Numbered from the stretch's first letter, positions 11,027-23,664 are shown. The stretch is DNA of 64,000 bases from Silurus meridionalis (GCF_014805685.1 NC_060892.1:5024990-5088989); one strand, 5' to 3'. Notes: generated by a model from the letters alone, not told the origin. A program made the numbers and translations.

Positions 11027-14000
11027 GTGGTGAATGATAAAAAAATATTTTTGGTGTATTTTTTTAATATATATCTGAGTAAAAAAAGCCATTGTGAAAA
11101 GATTAAAATTTCGCATCTTATTTGTTTATTTACTTATTTATATTTTTCATAAAAAGGGTCAAACAGAAGAGTGCGGCATTAATCATGTGTTAATAAAATT
11201 GGTGGCATTAAAATGAATTTGCGTTAATTACCACGTAATTTTTGACAACCCTTATAAATGTATATTGTCCATGGTATTGCTGCAATGCAAACCAGTACAC
11301 GAATAAAGACACTGAGATAATCATCAATTGGTCACATGATCTACAAAAAGAATAACAATATTTCACTTTTTGTATAATAACATTATGTGCTAATATCTAA
11401 CATCTAATATAAATATATGCTAGCAAACGCATGGTCTCATCAAATGTAGTCACTCTATGTAATGTCTTTCTGAGGGGAACATTAAAGGTTCTTTGTAGAA
11501 GCTCCAATAGAGGAGAACCAAAAGATACCCTTAAAGCACAGTTTAAGGAGTATAATTTAGTTTGATGGTAATAACACTGCACATTTTGGTGGTTCTTTCT
11601 TCTGCTTTACAATACAGTTCACTGCACATTGTCGAATAAGACACTGGAACAATAGTGCTGAAAAAAAGAACACTCAGGTAACATCCTAAACACTCACCAG
11701 GGTGCGAGACAGGAGGTTCCAAAAGCTATAAGTGATAGGGACAAACATGGTTTTAGTATGCAAGAATGGCGTGTGTTATTTATGCTCAGCTTTCCATGGG
11801 ATAATTAATTGGAAACAGGTGTTGGTGCATGTGTAATGAAGGGAGAGGGTGTTGGTGCATTCCTAATGAGCCAAACATGGAGAAGGAGGCTGGCGGAAGC
11901 TGTGGCTGAAGTCAATCACTTGTCATTCAGTTTACTTGAAACATCTGTATTATTTGTATAATTTTAAATTAATTGAATGAACCGCCGGGTTTGCTCTTTA
12001 TTGTTATCTGGCTGTGTAAATGTGTGTCTATGGAACCAATTTTAGCCTGCTTCTTTTCGTCTTCACCTAACATCACTTTTTGTCAGGTCTCTGCATGAGA
12101 GAGGAGTAATTATTTTGTGTAAAACTCTTGACTGTGGCCTACCCGCTTGTGAACGTGGATCTCTTCATACATTGTGCAGCCCGGTTCCATATTATGCCTC
12201 CCAGTAGTCCAATTAACTAAGGTAAGAAGTGGCAGCTAATGTAATCTAACTACATTGTATGACAAGCTAATTATGTGCCTCAGTACAGACAATGGAAAAT
12301 ATGTGAGGACCCTTGGGAGGAGTGACTTTGTCTGAACTGTAGTCTTTATTCTCTCTTGATAATGTCTCGAGGTTTTGGCCCAAAGAAAAAGGCGTTTGAT
12401 GTTTGGGCTATGAGCTGACACTTTCTCTCCTCATATGTAAGATTGTTAAGCCATTTTTATAGCTCTATGAGAAGCATAAATTTAACAAGACCGTCCATTT
12501 GCTAGCATATAGTTAGAATTAGATCTTAGATCTTAGCGCATGTTATTATACAGAAAGTGAAATATTGTTATTCCTTCTGTAGATGTGGCAAATTGGTGAT
12601 TATCTCACTTTCTTTCTTTGTAGACTGGTTTGCATTGCAACAATAACATGTGCTCATGTTTATCTTGGTTTGTGTTCCAATCCTTTTTTCCCATCTCTGT
12701 AATGTCAATTCTTTGCTGTCAGACTGTGTTCATCATTTCTTTGTTTAGTCTTGATTTTGTCATTGTCATCATCTTAGCCTAAATTTGTTAATACATTAAA
12801 GCCAAGTTTTTGTTTGTCTAAAGATGAAAAAAAAATACATTGGAAAAAGATGGCTTTACTAAAACAATGAGTTGGGGATTACGGCAAGCTTTGACCTTTC
12901 AACGAGCCTGATATGATAAACAGTCATCTAAAAAGGCCCCAGAGAGCCTTATGCAACGGAAGAAGTCATTCCATTAGCAGGGTAAAAAGACTGCTTGCTT
13001 GGCACATTCATGTTTTAAAGACTTAAAGGGCAATTAGCAAATCGTGTCTCCATCTGGAGTCATATCTTTAGATCCAAAGCAAATTAATGAGACTTTAATG
13101 AAACATTTATGAAAGACTTTTCATTATTTTCATTCATTCTCTGATAAAAATATTGAGTTTCATATTTCACATGGGCTTTTAAAAGAAAGAAGACCTTGAA
13201 TGACCCTTGTGGGTGTACCGAAACAGACTCTAGTTCATGTTTTTCCATGCATGATTTGTTAGTCATCCTCTACCCCATCATCAGTTGTAAGTTTTTGACC
13301 ACAGAGCTGCTGTGGGCTGCATATTTCTGGTGTTTAAAAACAGAACTGATGTGCTGAGAAAGGTCCATCACATAATATCCAGTCAGCATGATATCCCATA
13401 AACAGTGGTCCTATAATGGTCAGTACACTCAGGCATTATACTCCTACACAGTGGCGTATATTGTAAAAGTGCTTGTTGGAATGGCAATCGGCATAATTTT
13501 TTAGTAGTTGGGTACCATATACATATAAAATGAGAACACTATTTTTGGTTACTTATGAAAGTATTTACATATTTAAATAACACATCATTGGGGAAAATTT
13601 AATATGCCTTAATACATAATCATATTAAAGTTTAACAATATGATTAATGCAGCTGCTTTTCTGGAAGATATATGCAATGCATGTGAATGTAAATTGCAAA
13701 TGGCCAGTATTTTCCAATGTAGATAGAGAATGAATAAGAGCAACTTTGACTCTAACCACAGAATCAATTAATACCAGTCCAGTTTAGCTGGAGAGGAAGT
13801 GCAGGAGACAAGTGTGAAGAAAACATAGAAAGCATCTAGGCAGTTTCATCAAACCTGCCGTATACTGCAACTTTAGTTTTCCTACCACCCTTATGAAATT
13901 TTATTTTCTTACTGCCCATGCAAAATGTCTGTATATAAGATGCTTAAGAAAAGATGCTGTAGAGAAATTCTGATTCAACAGTGATGGTCTGGTCTCTCTC

Positions 14001-14784
14001 CAAGCTCGTAAAAGATAAAATGCTTCAGTTCATGTTTGCACCATTTTACAAAATGCTGTAAAAATGCGATATCTGTGACTTTAACCATGGCACGGTTGTT
14101 GGGACCAGATGGGCTGCTTTGAGTTTTATTTTAAAACTGCTAATCTCCTGGGAATTTCACACAGAATGGTGCAATAAATAAAAAAAAAAACATCTTGTGT
14201 GTCCTAAGAGGGTCTACAGACAGTAACACCTTGTTGATGAAAGATCATAGGAGAATGTCCAGACTGGTTTGAGCTGGCAGGAAGTCTATAGATACACAAA
14301 AATTTACGCTATTTACTGGAAGCTAAAAAAAATCTGGCCATCCTTTCAGTCATCTTTCTAGCAACTCAAAAAAATCAGAGAAATATTTTACTCTGACCTC
14401 ACTTATCAACAAAGTGTTTGTACCCACAGAACTATTGCAATTGTTTTTTTTTTTTTTTGGGGGGGGGTTTCCACCTTTTTCTGTTAAAATAATAAGACAC
14501 CTTGCCATGTGATTTAAATTAAATATATTTCTATTTCTTAAAGGTGTCAAATTTGTTACCTGATTTGGACTAAGGCATTTTTTTTGTTCAACAGTGACAT
14601 CTGATGGGTTTCTCCCATCATGTACTTGTGCCATATTAAATACTAATACTGCCTAATATGAACTATAAGATAAGATAAGATATACCAGAATCCTGGTTTA
14701 TTGTAACACACTGTTATAGTAACAAAACTATAACTATAACTTTCGCCTTCAATAATTATCTGAGTTAAAATCTGAGAGTGGATT
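11027..14784. other. Presumed gpc5 intron, nothing assigned
   Basis: No gene or mobile element is recognised. The stretch 12850-13090 is low in repeats and carries TAAT-rich motifs such as GGGCAATTAGCAAATCG. It is a weak candidate for conserved non-coding DNA. Confidence 0.35.
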
Positions 14785-15125
14785 TGTATTGGGACCTGAC
14801 TTTTGTACCCATATGTCTTTGTTCTCCAAACTGTTACTTCAAAGTTGAAGGCACCCCATTGTATAGGATTCCCTTTGGATACGGTATCATTGAATTTTGC
14901 CTATACTTGATCTAGGACACCCAAATCTGTTCCAGCATGACAACATGACATTGGAGTGAAAAATCTCATGTAGAACATGGTAACTGCACCCCAGTCCTCC
15001 TCACCTCACCAGCATCAGTACCTGACTTTACTCTTTACTCGTGTGGTGGAATAAGCACAAATCTCCACAAGCACACTCAAAAATCTAGTGGAACATTAAT
15101 TCACAAGAGTGAAGGTTAATACATG
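14785..15125 (+). mobile_element. Family A Tc1 derivative, internally deleted
   Basis: Begins TATTGGGACCTGAC and contains TCTGTTCCAGCATGACA. It then jumps to CTGCACCCCAGTCCTCCTCA and ends in AAAATCTAGTGGAACATT with AGAGTGAAGGTTA. The middle of the transposase relic is shortened and the right terminus is missing. Confidence 0.75.
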
Positions 15126-15359
15126 TGATTGGCTAAAGTGAAAGCTATGCTTGATTCATGTTTACAGCCATTTTATTCTGATTTAATTTGCTATAGCATT
15201 TTCTGAGGGCTCAGTTTTTATCCTCTGCATGCTACATCTGGACCATCATAACTCTAGTGATCTTTGAATATGGAATGCAATACATTTAAGATGTAAGTAT
15301 ATACAAGTAAAAAAAAATGATTTGTTTGGGAAATAGAATTTGTTTGGGCAAAAGAAAAT

Positions 15360-15770
15360 GGTTTAGCGGCACTCTACTGTTTTGAGCTTTAACTTTGCAT
15401 TACAGCTTCTGAAATCTTTTTGTGAAGCTGTCAAATGACTATGAACAGGTTGTATCTCAGACCTCTGCATCACCACTGAACCTAAATTAGTGAAGATTCT
15501 TGTAGTGTCATTCCATTTACACCTCTTTAAATCAACAATGAACTTATTTGTTTTGCCAGCATTCGGCATGCGCTGGCCTGGTTCCCATCTGAGAGCAGTT
15601 GCATCATTGTTTTTGACGAGCTCATTCCGCCATGATTTCACTGTGCTATTACGTTGCCTCGGCACAGCTAATGGGAGTTATGAGAAGGTGACCGTGAATC
15701 TAAACTGAATCCTGTCTAGGGAAGTTATCAAGAGTAATGAGAGAAGTATTTGGTACTCTGGAGTTGTGTC
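15360..15770. other. Unassigned region with open frames on both strands
   Basis: A 100-codon minus-strand frame (15363-15665) and a 72-codon plus-strand frame (15490-15708) overlap. I recognise neither protein. No repeat family is recognised and no convincing splice sites flank them, so no gene is called. Confidence 0.25.
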
Positions 15771-16175
15771 TACATGCCAATCTCCTCTCTTAATTCACAG
15801 GCCTTAGTCAATTCGGCGTGGTCATTAGAGAGCGATGCCGCAGGCCTTGCCTAATGAGTAGCTGCTCTTCCCTTTTCACATTACTAAGTAACGATTTAGT
15901 TCACCAGCTCATATGAGTCTTATTACCCGTGTCAAACATATCCAACTTGCCTTCCCTCACTCGATCTCCGAGAACAGGCCACAAGGTCAATAGTTAGATT
16001 TGCAGCTCTGTTGTGCCTTCAGGCGTCATGGTGAGCGAGCCATTAATGTCATCATTAATCATTGATGTCACTAAAATAGCAGACAGAACTGCATCGATTT
16101 CCGCCCAATACGGACTGGATTTTAAACCGCTAGTGTGTTTACTGTGATAGGACAAAATTAAGAGGATGATATCAC
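15770..16175. promoter_or_regulatory. Candidate conserved non-coding element
   Basis: This high-complexity block is free of recognised repeats. It is enriched in homeodomain-like TAAT/ATTA cores (CATTAATGTCATCATTAATC, TTGATGTCACT) and sits about 2.2 kb upstream of a gpc5 exon. Developmental genes such as glypicans often have intronic enhancers. The call is inference from composition only, with no alignment available. Confidence 0.25.
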
Positions 16176-17103
16176 ACCCAATTGGCTTTTGTTGTCATAT
16201 TCTCTACTTCTTTGGTGGTTGTTATTGTCCACGGTCCTCATTGTCTTGCTAAGTTTAGGGTTTTCTTGTTACTTTGCTTCATGCTTTATATCAGGGGTCT
16301 TCAACTGAAATTGCTTGAGGCCCAGAAAATGAACCCTCCTCGACAGCAGAGGTCCAAACAATTATCTAAATAAAAACATGAATTGATGCTTTTTGCCAGA
16401 CTAAAGAAATGAGTATAGACTTTTATTGGACACATTATAAATGAATAAATAGAAGGAAAAATAAAAGATAAATAAAAGAAAATGCTAAAGTTCTTTTGTT
16501 TCTGCTGAACTGATATTACAGATCATAGGTAATGAATGCATACATACTGGTTAAAAACAAAAAACACATGGAAATCTCATGTCACATTTTAACTTAACAC
16601 ATATTGTCTCTAACTAACTAAATGTATCTAATGTTTAACATTGCTCTCTTCTATGCTTCAAGTTGCATGGGTAAAATATCATCAGCAATTTATTCAGAAA
16701 CAGAAACAGCCAAAAATAAAGTGTTAGTGTTGGAAAAATGAAAGGTGCGAGAATCCCTGTATCTGTTCATTTGTACAGTTCCTAAAAATGTAAATAACCT
16801 CAAATAAAAATGTAATAAATCGTCGGTTAGGCTGAACTGAGTTGAACTGAGATGAAAGCATCATGTAAAACTCTGTTTTCAGCATCAACTTTCCTTATTT
16901 CTGAGAATGCCATTGTTTTTCACTCACTGAAAGTTTTATCTGTTTGCGCATAGCTCTCTGCTGTCTTCACTGCACACGCAACTGCAACTGCAACTGCACG
17001 TCTGATCGCAGAAACAGTAAACATAGTAAATGTAGTAGTGACCTGTGGTGCCGTAGGACCCAAATGGCTCTACTGAGCTGACTTTGATGTGCCTTATATA
17101 CAT
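16176..17103. other. Presumed gpc5 intron, nothing firm
   Basis: Contains a CAGGGGTCTTCAACTGAAAT phrase near 16293 that resembles the end of some hAT-type elements, but no matching right end was found. The rest is AT-rich and unassigned. Confidence 0.3.
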
Positions 17104-17126
17104 AGCTAGCTGGCTAGCTAGCTAGC

Positions 17127-17158
<32 letters not shown>
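17104..17158. repeat. (GCTA)n/(GATA)n compound microsatellite
   Basis: Five or six GCTA-type units run into about nine GATA-type units without interruption. Confidence 0.95.
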
Positions 17159-17272
17159 ACACATTTTGTCATTGCATTGCACAAGTACACAGCAACAAAA
17201 TGCAGTTTAGTATCTACCAGAAGTGCAAATGTAAACTGACAAGTGCAGATGAATATGCAAATATATGTAAAT

Positions 17273-17461
17273 ACAGTCAAACCCACTTATCTCGACCTCG
17301 TTTAACTCGCCAACCCTATTAAGTCGACGTTTTTGAAGTGAAACCGCCAAATTCTCGCTTTGTCTTGCCATTTTTTAATCGGTTATGTCGATTTGTTTAT
17401 GTCGCCGAACCCTAATATCTTGAGCACAAAGGGGTGCAAATTTGCCACTTAACGTCAGTTA
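17273..17461 (+). mobile_element. Pogo-like transposon end (copy 1)
   Basis: Starts TA-CAGTCAAACCCACTTAT, like the CAGTGGAACC termini of Tigger/pogo elements. It contains repeated TCGAC/GTCGA and TTATGTCG motifs. At 17461 it joins an LTR segment. The same junction (ACGTCxGTTA|TGTCAGG) occurs in inverted orientation at 63782, so the two share one ancestral composite. Confidence 0.6.
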
Positions 17462-17761
17462 TGTCAGGAATCCCCCTGCCACGCCCCCTTCGGCGGCGGC
17501 ATTCCCCGAAGCACCCTGCTTCTTCTCTGAGCACTGAGCTCATCGCAGTCATGCTGATCACACACACCTGACTCTCATTCACTCACTCATCCCATCTCCT
17601 ATTTAAGCCCCTCACCTCCACACACTTGCGGTCCGTTATTGTTTGTGCATGATCGTATGTGTTGGTTCATGGCGGTCTGTGTAATCGCGTATACGTATCC
17701 CGCTACGTACCCTTCTTCTCAGACTCCGCATTCTCTCAACGGCACCCTGGATTACCCCGAT
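17462..17761 (+). mobile_element. Partial LTR inside the pogo-like element (copy 1)
   Basis: Begins TGTCAGGAATCCCC and contains a TATTTAAGCCCC promoter-like box. It matches the minus strand of 63480-63781 closely until GGATTACCCCGA, where similarity stops. The U5 side and polyadenylation signal are missing in this copy. Confidence 0.7.
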
Positions 17762-18293
17762 TTATAAAAGCTATAAATGTGCAGCTGTTGCGCAAGTACA
17801 GTATGATATAGCTGTTATATAACAAGTGATAACAGGTACTTGCACTGCAGTCATTCTACAACATTGCACATACTGTATACAACAAATGCATAAAATGTGC
17901 GGTGTCATTCAAATAAACTATAATTTTTGACAAATTGCTGTGGGGGGAAAAAAGGAATAAAACATATAGGACATTCTGTTATAAAACAAAAATTTCTTTG
18001 GATTGGTAACAGTAACTCTGATAATTTTTTTCTCTTTAAATGTATACCATGTGTTTTAATCCTGAGAATTAAAAATTGTATAAAAGCAAAAAGAAATGGC
18101 TTGAAATGACTTTTTAATTCTATACCCTGAAATACAAGGTACTTGGGTAATGTTATGTTATACAATCACATTTCTATACAATACACTGTAAGTAATGAAC
18201 AATATTAGTAATTCAATAACAGCATTTTTGAAAAAATGTGTGATGTTGAAGATTGCACCATATTTACTATTTATCATTCTTTCTCTTCTTCAG

Positions 18294-18414
18294 TTACACA
18301 GGTTTTGTGGTGGGGAACGGCCTCCAGGCCCAAAGACAAAATCCTGAGATTAAGGTCAGAGGTCTGGACCCAGTTTTAGTCGAGGCCAAAGAGACACTGG
18401 AGAGATTTAATCAG
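18294..18414 (+). CDS. gpc5: Glypican-5-like internal exon
   Basis: This exon encodes 40 residues of a glypican core protein, a GPI-anchored heparan sulfate proteoglycan of the cell surface. An acceptor TTCTTCAG precedes 18294 and a donor CAG|GTAAAA follows 18414. The exon is 121 nt: one base finishes a split codon, then 40 codons end in phase 0. The peptide contains VVGNGLQAQ, then NPEIKVRGLDPVL. This matches the GPC3/GPC5 class after the conserved CWNG region, and is much closer to GPC5 (AQ-NPE-KV-G-DPV pattern) than to GPC3. It would form part of the last helical segment before the stalk. Upstream exons lie outside the window. The exon also fits the downstream exon in phase. Paralog assignment (5a or 5b) is not possible here. 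Confidence 0.88.
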
Positions 18415-18574
18415 GTAAAAACTCATTTTGTACACATTTTTCTTTGTCAGGTGGCAGGTTGAGAAACATTCCACAGCTCCCACTAGTACCAAAACAATAA
18501 AGCATGTTCATGAGAGTCATAACAGAATAAAGAAATTCAACTGTTGCAGACTTTATGTTGAGCACTATAAATAA

Positions 18575-18578
<4 letters not shown>

Positions 18579-18657
<79 letters not shown>
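18579..18657. repeat. (AT)n microsatellite
   Basis: About 39 AT units, framed by TAAATAAATAAA on the left and TTTATTTATTT on the right. The whole block is therefore close to a palindrome. It starts 165 bp after the gpc5 exon donor. Confidence 0.97.
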
Positions 18658-18662
<5 letters not shown>

Positions 18663-19326
18663 TTATTTTATATATATATATATGCTTGTATGCAGACATA
18701 GTTAAAGTGGTATTGCATACAAAGGATTATTAATTTATTTATTAGTTATGCAAAGTTATAATAGCAAATGGACATGAAAATGTGTAAATACATCAAATAC
18801 ATTTACATACAAGTACAATACATAAATATAAAAGTATTGCAAAATCTTATTTATATGTAGAATCTATATTTATAGCATATTGTAGAAGAAGGAAAAATCA
18901 GGTGCATTTATGAACACAGACTCCATGTTGATCATTAAAATATTGGAAAATATTTATATGCACATATTATTTTGTAAATATTGAAAATCTTATAAATTCT
19001 CAATTGCATGACTCTTTTCTCACTGATAATTTGTCCTACATGTTTGCATTTCTTGCTTGTCCCCCAACTGGATTGGCCCGAATGTGAAAACAATGGACCT
19101 TAAAATATATTTCTTTGATTTGAAAGCTGCACTATATGAAAAAAGTATTGGGACACCTGACTTTTTCATCCATATGTGTTTCTTATCTAACTTGTTACCC
19201 TAAATACCACAAAGACTCTGTATAAGTATAGGATTGTTTAGGATGTCATTAGAGATGGTAGCTGAACTAGGAGACTCAAATGTGTTCCAGCATGACAATA
19301 CACAACTCAAGCTTTATGAAAATATA

Positions 19327-20630
19327 CAAACCCGATTCCAAAAAAGTTGGGACACTGTACAAATTGTGAATAAAAACAGAATGCAATGATGTGGAAGTTT
19401 AAAATTTCAATATTTTATTTAAAATACAACATAGATGACATATCAAATGTTTAAACTGATAAAATGTATAATTTTAAGGGAAAAATAAGTTGATTTTAAA
19501 TTTCATGGCATCAACACATCTCAAAAAAGTTGGGACAAGGCCATGTTTACCACTGTGTGGCATCCCCTCTTCTTTTTATAACAGTCTGCAAATGTCTGGG
19601 GACTGAGAAGACAAGTTGCTCAAGTTTAGGAATAGGAATGTTGTCCCATTCTTGTCTAATACAGGCTTCTAGTTGCTTAACTGTATTAGGTCTTCTTTGT
19701 TGCATCTTCCTTTTTATGATGCACCAAATGTTTTCTATGGGTGAAAGATCTGGACTGCAGGCTGGCCATTTCAGTACCCGGATCCTTATTCTACGCAGCC
19801 ATGATGTTTCAATTGATGCAGTATGTGGTCTGGCATTGTCATGTTGGAAGATGCAAGGTCTTCCCTAAAAGAGACGACGTCTGGATGGAAGCATATGTTG
19901 TTTTAGAACTTGGATATAGCCTTGGCCCAGAGAAAAACGCCTGCCAACGGCGAATGGCACAGTGAATTGTGTTCACCGACAATGTTTTCTGAAAGTATTC
20001 CTGAACCCATGTTGTGAGTTCCATTACAGTAGCATTCCTGTATGTGATGCAGTGCCGTCTAAGGGCCCGAAGATCATGGGCATCCAGTATGGTTTTCCGG
20101 CCTTGACCCTTACGCACAGAGATTGTGTGAGATTTTTTTAATCTTTAGATGACATTATGCACTGTAGATGATGATAACTTCAAACTCTTTGCAATTTTTC
20201 TCTGAGAAACTCCTTTCTGATATTGCTCCACTATTTTTCGCCACAGCATTGGGGGAATTGGTGATCCTCTGCCCATCTTGACTTCTGAGAGACACTGCCA
20301 CTCTGAGAGGCTCTTTTTATACCCAATCATGTTGCCAATTGACCTAATAAGTTGAAAATTGGTCCTCCAGCTGTTCCTTATATGTACATTTAACTTTTCC
20401 GGCCTCTTATTGCTACCTGTCCCAACTTTTTTTGGAATGTGTAGCTCTCATGAAATGCAAAATGAGCCAATATTTGGCATGACATTTCAAAATGTCTCAC
20501 TTTCAACATTTGATATTTTATCTATATTCTATTGTGAATAAAATATAAGTTTATGAGATTTGTAAATTATTGCATTCCTTTTTTTATTCACAATTTGTAC
20601 AATGTCCCGACATTTTTGGAATCGGGTTTG
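19327..20630 (-). mobile_element. Tc1-like transposon, 1.3 kb, nested
   Basis: The ends are inverted repeats of about 50 bp, starting CAAACCCGATTCCAAAAA on both strands with only a few differences, and are flanked by TA duplications (19325-19326, 20631-20632). The body carries a minus-strand transposase relic with an internal deletion. Near-intact termini suggest a fairly recent insertion. Confidence 0.9.
19547..20276 (-). pseudogene. Tc1-like transposase, internally deleted
   Basis: A Tc1/mariner transposase cuts and pastes its element through a DDE catalytic domain. Reading starts at MGRGSPIPPM (20276) and gives a helix-turn-helix VSQRKIAKSLKLSSSTVH, then GQGRKTILDAHDLRALRRH and a second DNA-binding region. 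A deletion near 19918-19950 removes the middle of the catalytic domain, including the first catalytic Asp region. The C-terminal part is still readable (WPACSPDLSPIEN), with the last residues KRRGDATQW before a stop at 19547. Frame breaks also occur near 20117-20145. It cannot encode an active enzyme. The preserved ends could still be mobilised by a related enzyme. Confidence 0.85.
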
Positions 20631-21908
20631 TAGTTGTGGTGAAAGATCTTGAATGGCCTACTATAGAGCTCTGACTTCAACTCATCTGAACACTTTTGGG
20701 ATGAACTAGAATGCGGACTGCACCCCTGGCCTCCTCACCTCACCTACATCAGTAGAGAACCATCTGCCTTGAAAACAAATGGGAACCAAATGTGGAAATG
20801 GATGTTCTTATGATCAGGTGGATTTTATGATGTTGGGTCTTATGGTTAGGTGTCCACAAACTTTTGTGCATATAGTGTATGTTGTGACCAAGAAAATGCC
20901 ACTGGCAGGGACTGAATGCAAAATGTGTTCTGGAGGTTGAAGCTAGACCCTGGGAGATAGGGGTTTCATGTAATGTGGAGAAATCCAAATTAAGATATGA
21001 TACAACAGTCTGGCTAAGCAAAGACACATTGATTTGTTGAAAATGCATGTATTTAAAACCTAATCAGGATACAAACCAAATACAAAATGCTTTATGGTTC
21101 AGCACAGCATAATCTCTGCGGAAAAATACCTAATAGCTCCTCAATGGATTGAAAATAAAAAAAAGATTTCAAAAACCCTTAAAAAAAACTTGATGTGAGA
21201 AACTGTGTACACATGGACTTTCATGGAAAAACATGTAATTGTTTAATTATCTACTAAAGCCAGCATAGCTGCTGTTTTAACAAAACTATCCCACTGGACT
21301 GTAAATCCACTAAAAACCCACCCCTCCCTCACTGACCCAGACTTTGTGCTCTGATCCCTCTCTCTTGTCCCACTGGATTGCTCTAAAGAGAGTTTGGCTC
21401 GTCAAGAGCAAGTCTCTGGCTCAGCAGCTGTGTTTGGGAGGTGACTCAGGCCGTTCCACTTGGCTCTCTGAAGCCCTTTTTTTGTAATGTCTTCCATTGC
21501 TCCATTAAAACCAGATGCTCTGATTGACCCTACATTGCCCCTCCCTGGTCAAGTGGTCCAGTGTGTGTCTAAAGAATTTGCATCACCAATGGGCAGCAGT
21601 CTGGGGAAGTCCAGAGTATATGGGTGAGGGGTCATGTTGTATGTATATGTTCATTACAATAAATAAATTGTGTGTCTGCTCCCAGAATACTGAAAAAACT
21701 TTGAAAGAAATATTTTATTTGGCTTAGTTGCCAGTTATATGTTCCAATTGATCAGTCAGCCTGATGTACCTGTTTAGTGTCTTAGAACATTTACTTGACT
21801 AATCTTTTAATACTGTCTAAATATATAAATATTGTGATCAAGCAGCTAATTTTAATTTAGCATTTTCTGTATTGATTATATTTGCACATATCAGGCTGCC
21901 ACTTTATA

Positions 21909-22512
21909 CAAACCCAATTGCAAAACGGTTGGGACGCTGTGTAAATTGTAAATAAAAACTGAATGCAATGACTTGTAAATTCCATAAACCTATATTTTTT
22001 ACAATAAAATTTAGTAAACAAATGCATTACTTAAACTGAGATAATGTACCATTTTAAGGTAATTTTGAATTTGATTGCTGCAACACGTCTCAAAAAACAG
22101 GGAAGCAGGGCAACAAAAGTTAAAATTAAAGAGTTGGAGAAAAATATTGCAGCTAATCAGGTTAATTAACAACAGGACAAAAGGATGATTGGGTGTAAAT
22201 AGTGTATCTTAGAGAGGCATAGTCTCTCAGACATAGAGGGGGCAGAGCTTCACCAATTTGTGAAAGACTATGTCTATAAATTGTGAAACAAATTCAGAAT
22301 ATTGTTGCTCAAACTTCAAATTAGTGGTAAACATGGCCCTGTCCCAACGTTTTTAAATCTGTTGCAGTCAAATTCAAAATGACCTTATTTTGTTCCTTAA
22401 AATGGTATATATTTTTAGTTTACAGATTTGATATGTCTATTTGTTTTATTGTGAATAGAATATGGATTCATGAAATTTGTAAATCATTGCATTCTGTTTT
22501 TATTTACTATTT
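21909..22512. mobile_element. Tc1/mariner-type MITE, decayed right end
   Basis: The left end reads TA-CAAACCCAATTGCAAAA with GGTTGGGACGCTGTGTAAAT. Inner right sequence TAAATCATTGCATTCTG mirrors the left GAATGCAATGACTTG. The outer right terminus is lost. The ends resemble but do not equal those of the 19327 element. No transposase is present. Confidence 0.72.
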
Positions 22513-22609
22513 TTCTGTTTTTATTTATTATTTTAAATAGAAGACATTATAGTTAATATTTAAGAAGGAAATTATAATTAAATATAATAATCAATATATT
22601 CTAATTATA

Positions 22610-22635
22610 CAACCCCAATTCCAAAAAAGTTGGGC
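22610..22635 (+). repeat. Stray MITE terminus
   Basis: A 26-bp scrap beginning CAACCCCAATTCC with AAAAAAGTTGGG, the left end of the same type of MITE as at 21909. It continues directly into unrelated AT-rich sequence. Confidence 0.6.
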
Positions 22636-23478
22636 TTTTTATAATATATTAATTATTATATTAATTATAATTCTTTCTTCATATAATTCCTTATTATTTT
22701 TACAATCATATTTTATCTTACCCATGAAGGATTAATTTAAATTAAATGTATTATCTTAACATGTATATCAGCCACTAGGTCACTTTTATATACCCTGACA
22801 GAAAGCCATATTATTTTCAGATGAGGGAAATACTTTTTTTATTTGCTGAAATTTCACATTTCACACATAACACTTGTTTTATCGCATGTAAATCATACAG
22901 TATTGTTTTTTTCATGTAGGATTTGCATCCAAATACAAATGTACTCTTCAGAACAAACAGTTAATAGCATGTATATAGGAGGAACTCCTATGTTCACTTG
23001 TTTTAGAAAGCTCATGTGTACGTGTCACAAGTTAAATGTTTGCAACTTGAGGTGTGCATTGCAGTGGCGATTTTGCAAGGCACAACAACAAGAAAGGTTG
23101 CATAAACAGGAGGTTTTAACTTCCACCTGGGACAAAGAAAGACCACATTCATTAATTTTACATCTATTCATTCATCCTTGAAAGCCTGGTTAGGTATATG
23201 ATGGTTCGAAATTGGCTGCCATTTTGATTTTATTTTTGGAATAGAATCAATTAAACTTGTTAAATCTTTTTTTTTTTTTACCAGATCCTAAAATTGTATT
23301 ATTTCAGCTTTAGGCCTTGCGGTACCCCCCCAAATGTAGGACATGAATTTTGTATTATGTGATTTTCAATTATTTTGTTTATTACCTTTACTATTTATAG
23401 TTTAAACTTCCTCAATTTCAAGACTAATAAACATCTTGCTACATGGTTTCTGATCATTCTGGTTTATTTGAGGGTCCA

Positions 23479-23664
23479 GGGAGGAGGTTCCTTAGTGGTT
23501 AAGGCATTGGACTTGGGATCATCATGAGTTCAAATCCCAGCCACACCAAGCTGCCACTCTAGGGCCCCTGAGCAAGGACCTTAGCCCTGTCGTTGCTAAG
23601 TTGTATGAATGAGATAAATTTAAGTCGCTCTGGATAAGGGCATCTGCCAAATAAGGTAACTGTA
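23479..23664 (+). repeat. tRNA-derived SINE
   Basis: Carries TTAGTGGTTAAGGCATTGG, a B box GAGTTCAAATCCC, CAAGCTGCCACTC and the tail GTCGCTCTGGATAAGGGC. It has an extra TTGTATGAATGAGATAAAT block before the tail that is shared with the copy at 25683. Confidence 0.87.

Larger units (their letters stand above)
19128..20879 (+). mobile_element. Family A Tc1 derivative split by a nested transposon
   Basis: The left part 19128-19324 starts AAAAGTATTGGGACACCTGA and runs to GCTTTATGAAAATA. The right part 20631-20879 resumes at TAGTTGTGGTGAAAGATC and ends CCACAAACTTTTG with ATATAGTGTA. Removing the insert and one TA restores the ...GATATAGTT... phrase seen uninterrupted in the copies at 5525 and 31243. 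The host element is therefore older than its insert. Confidence 0.85.
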
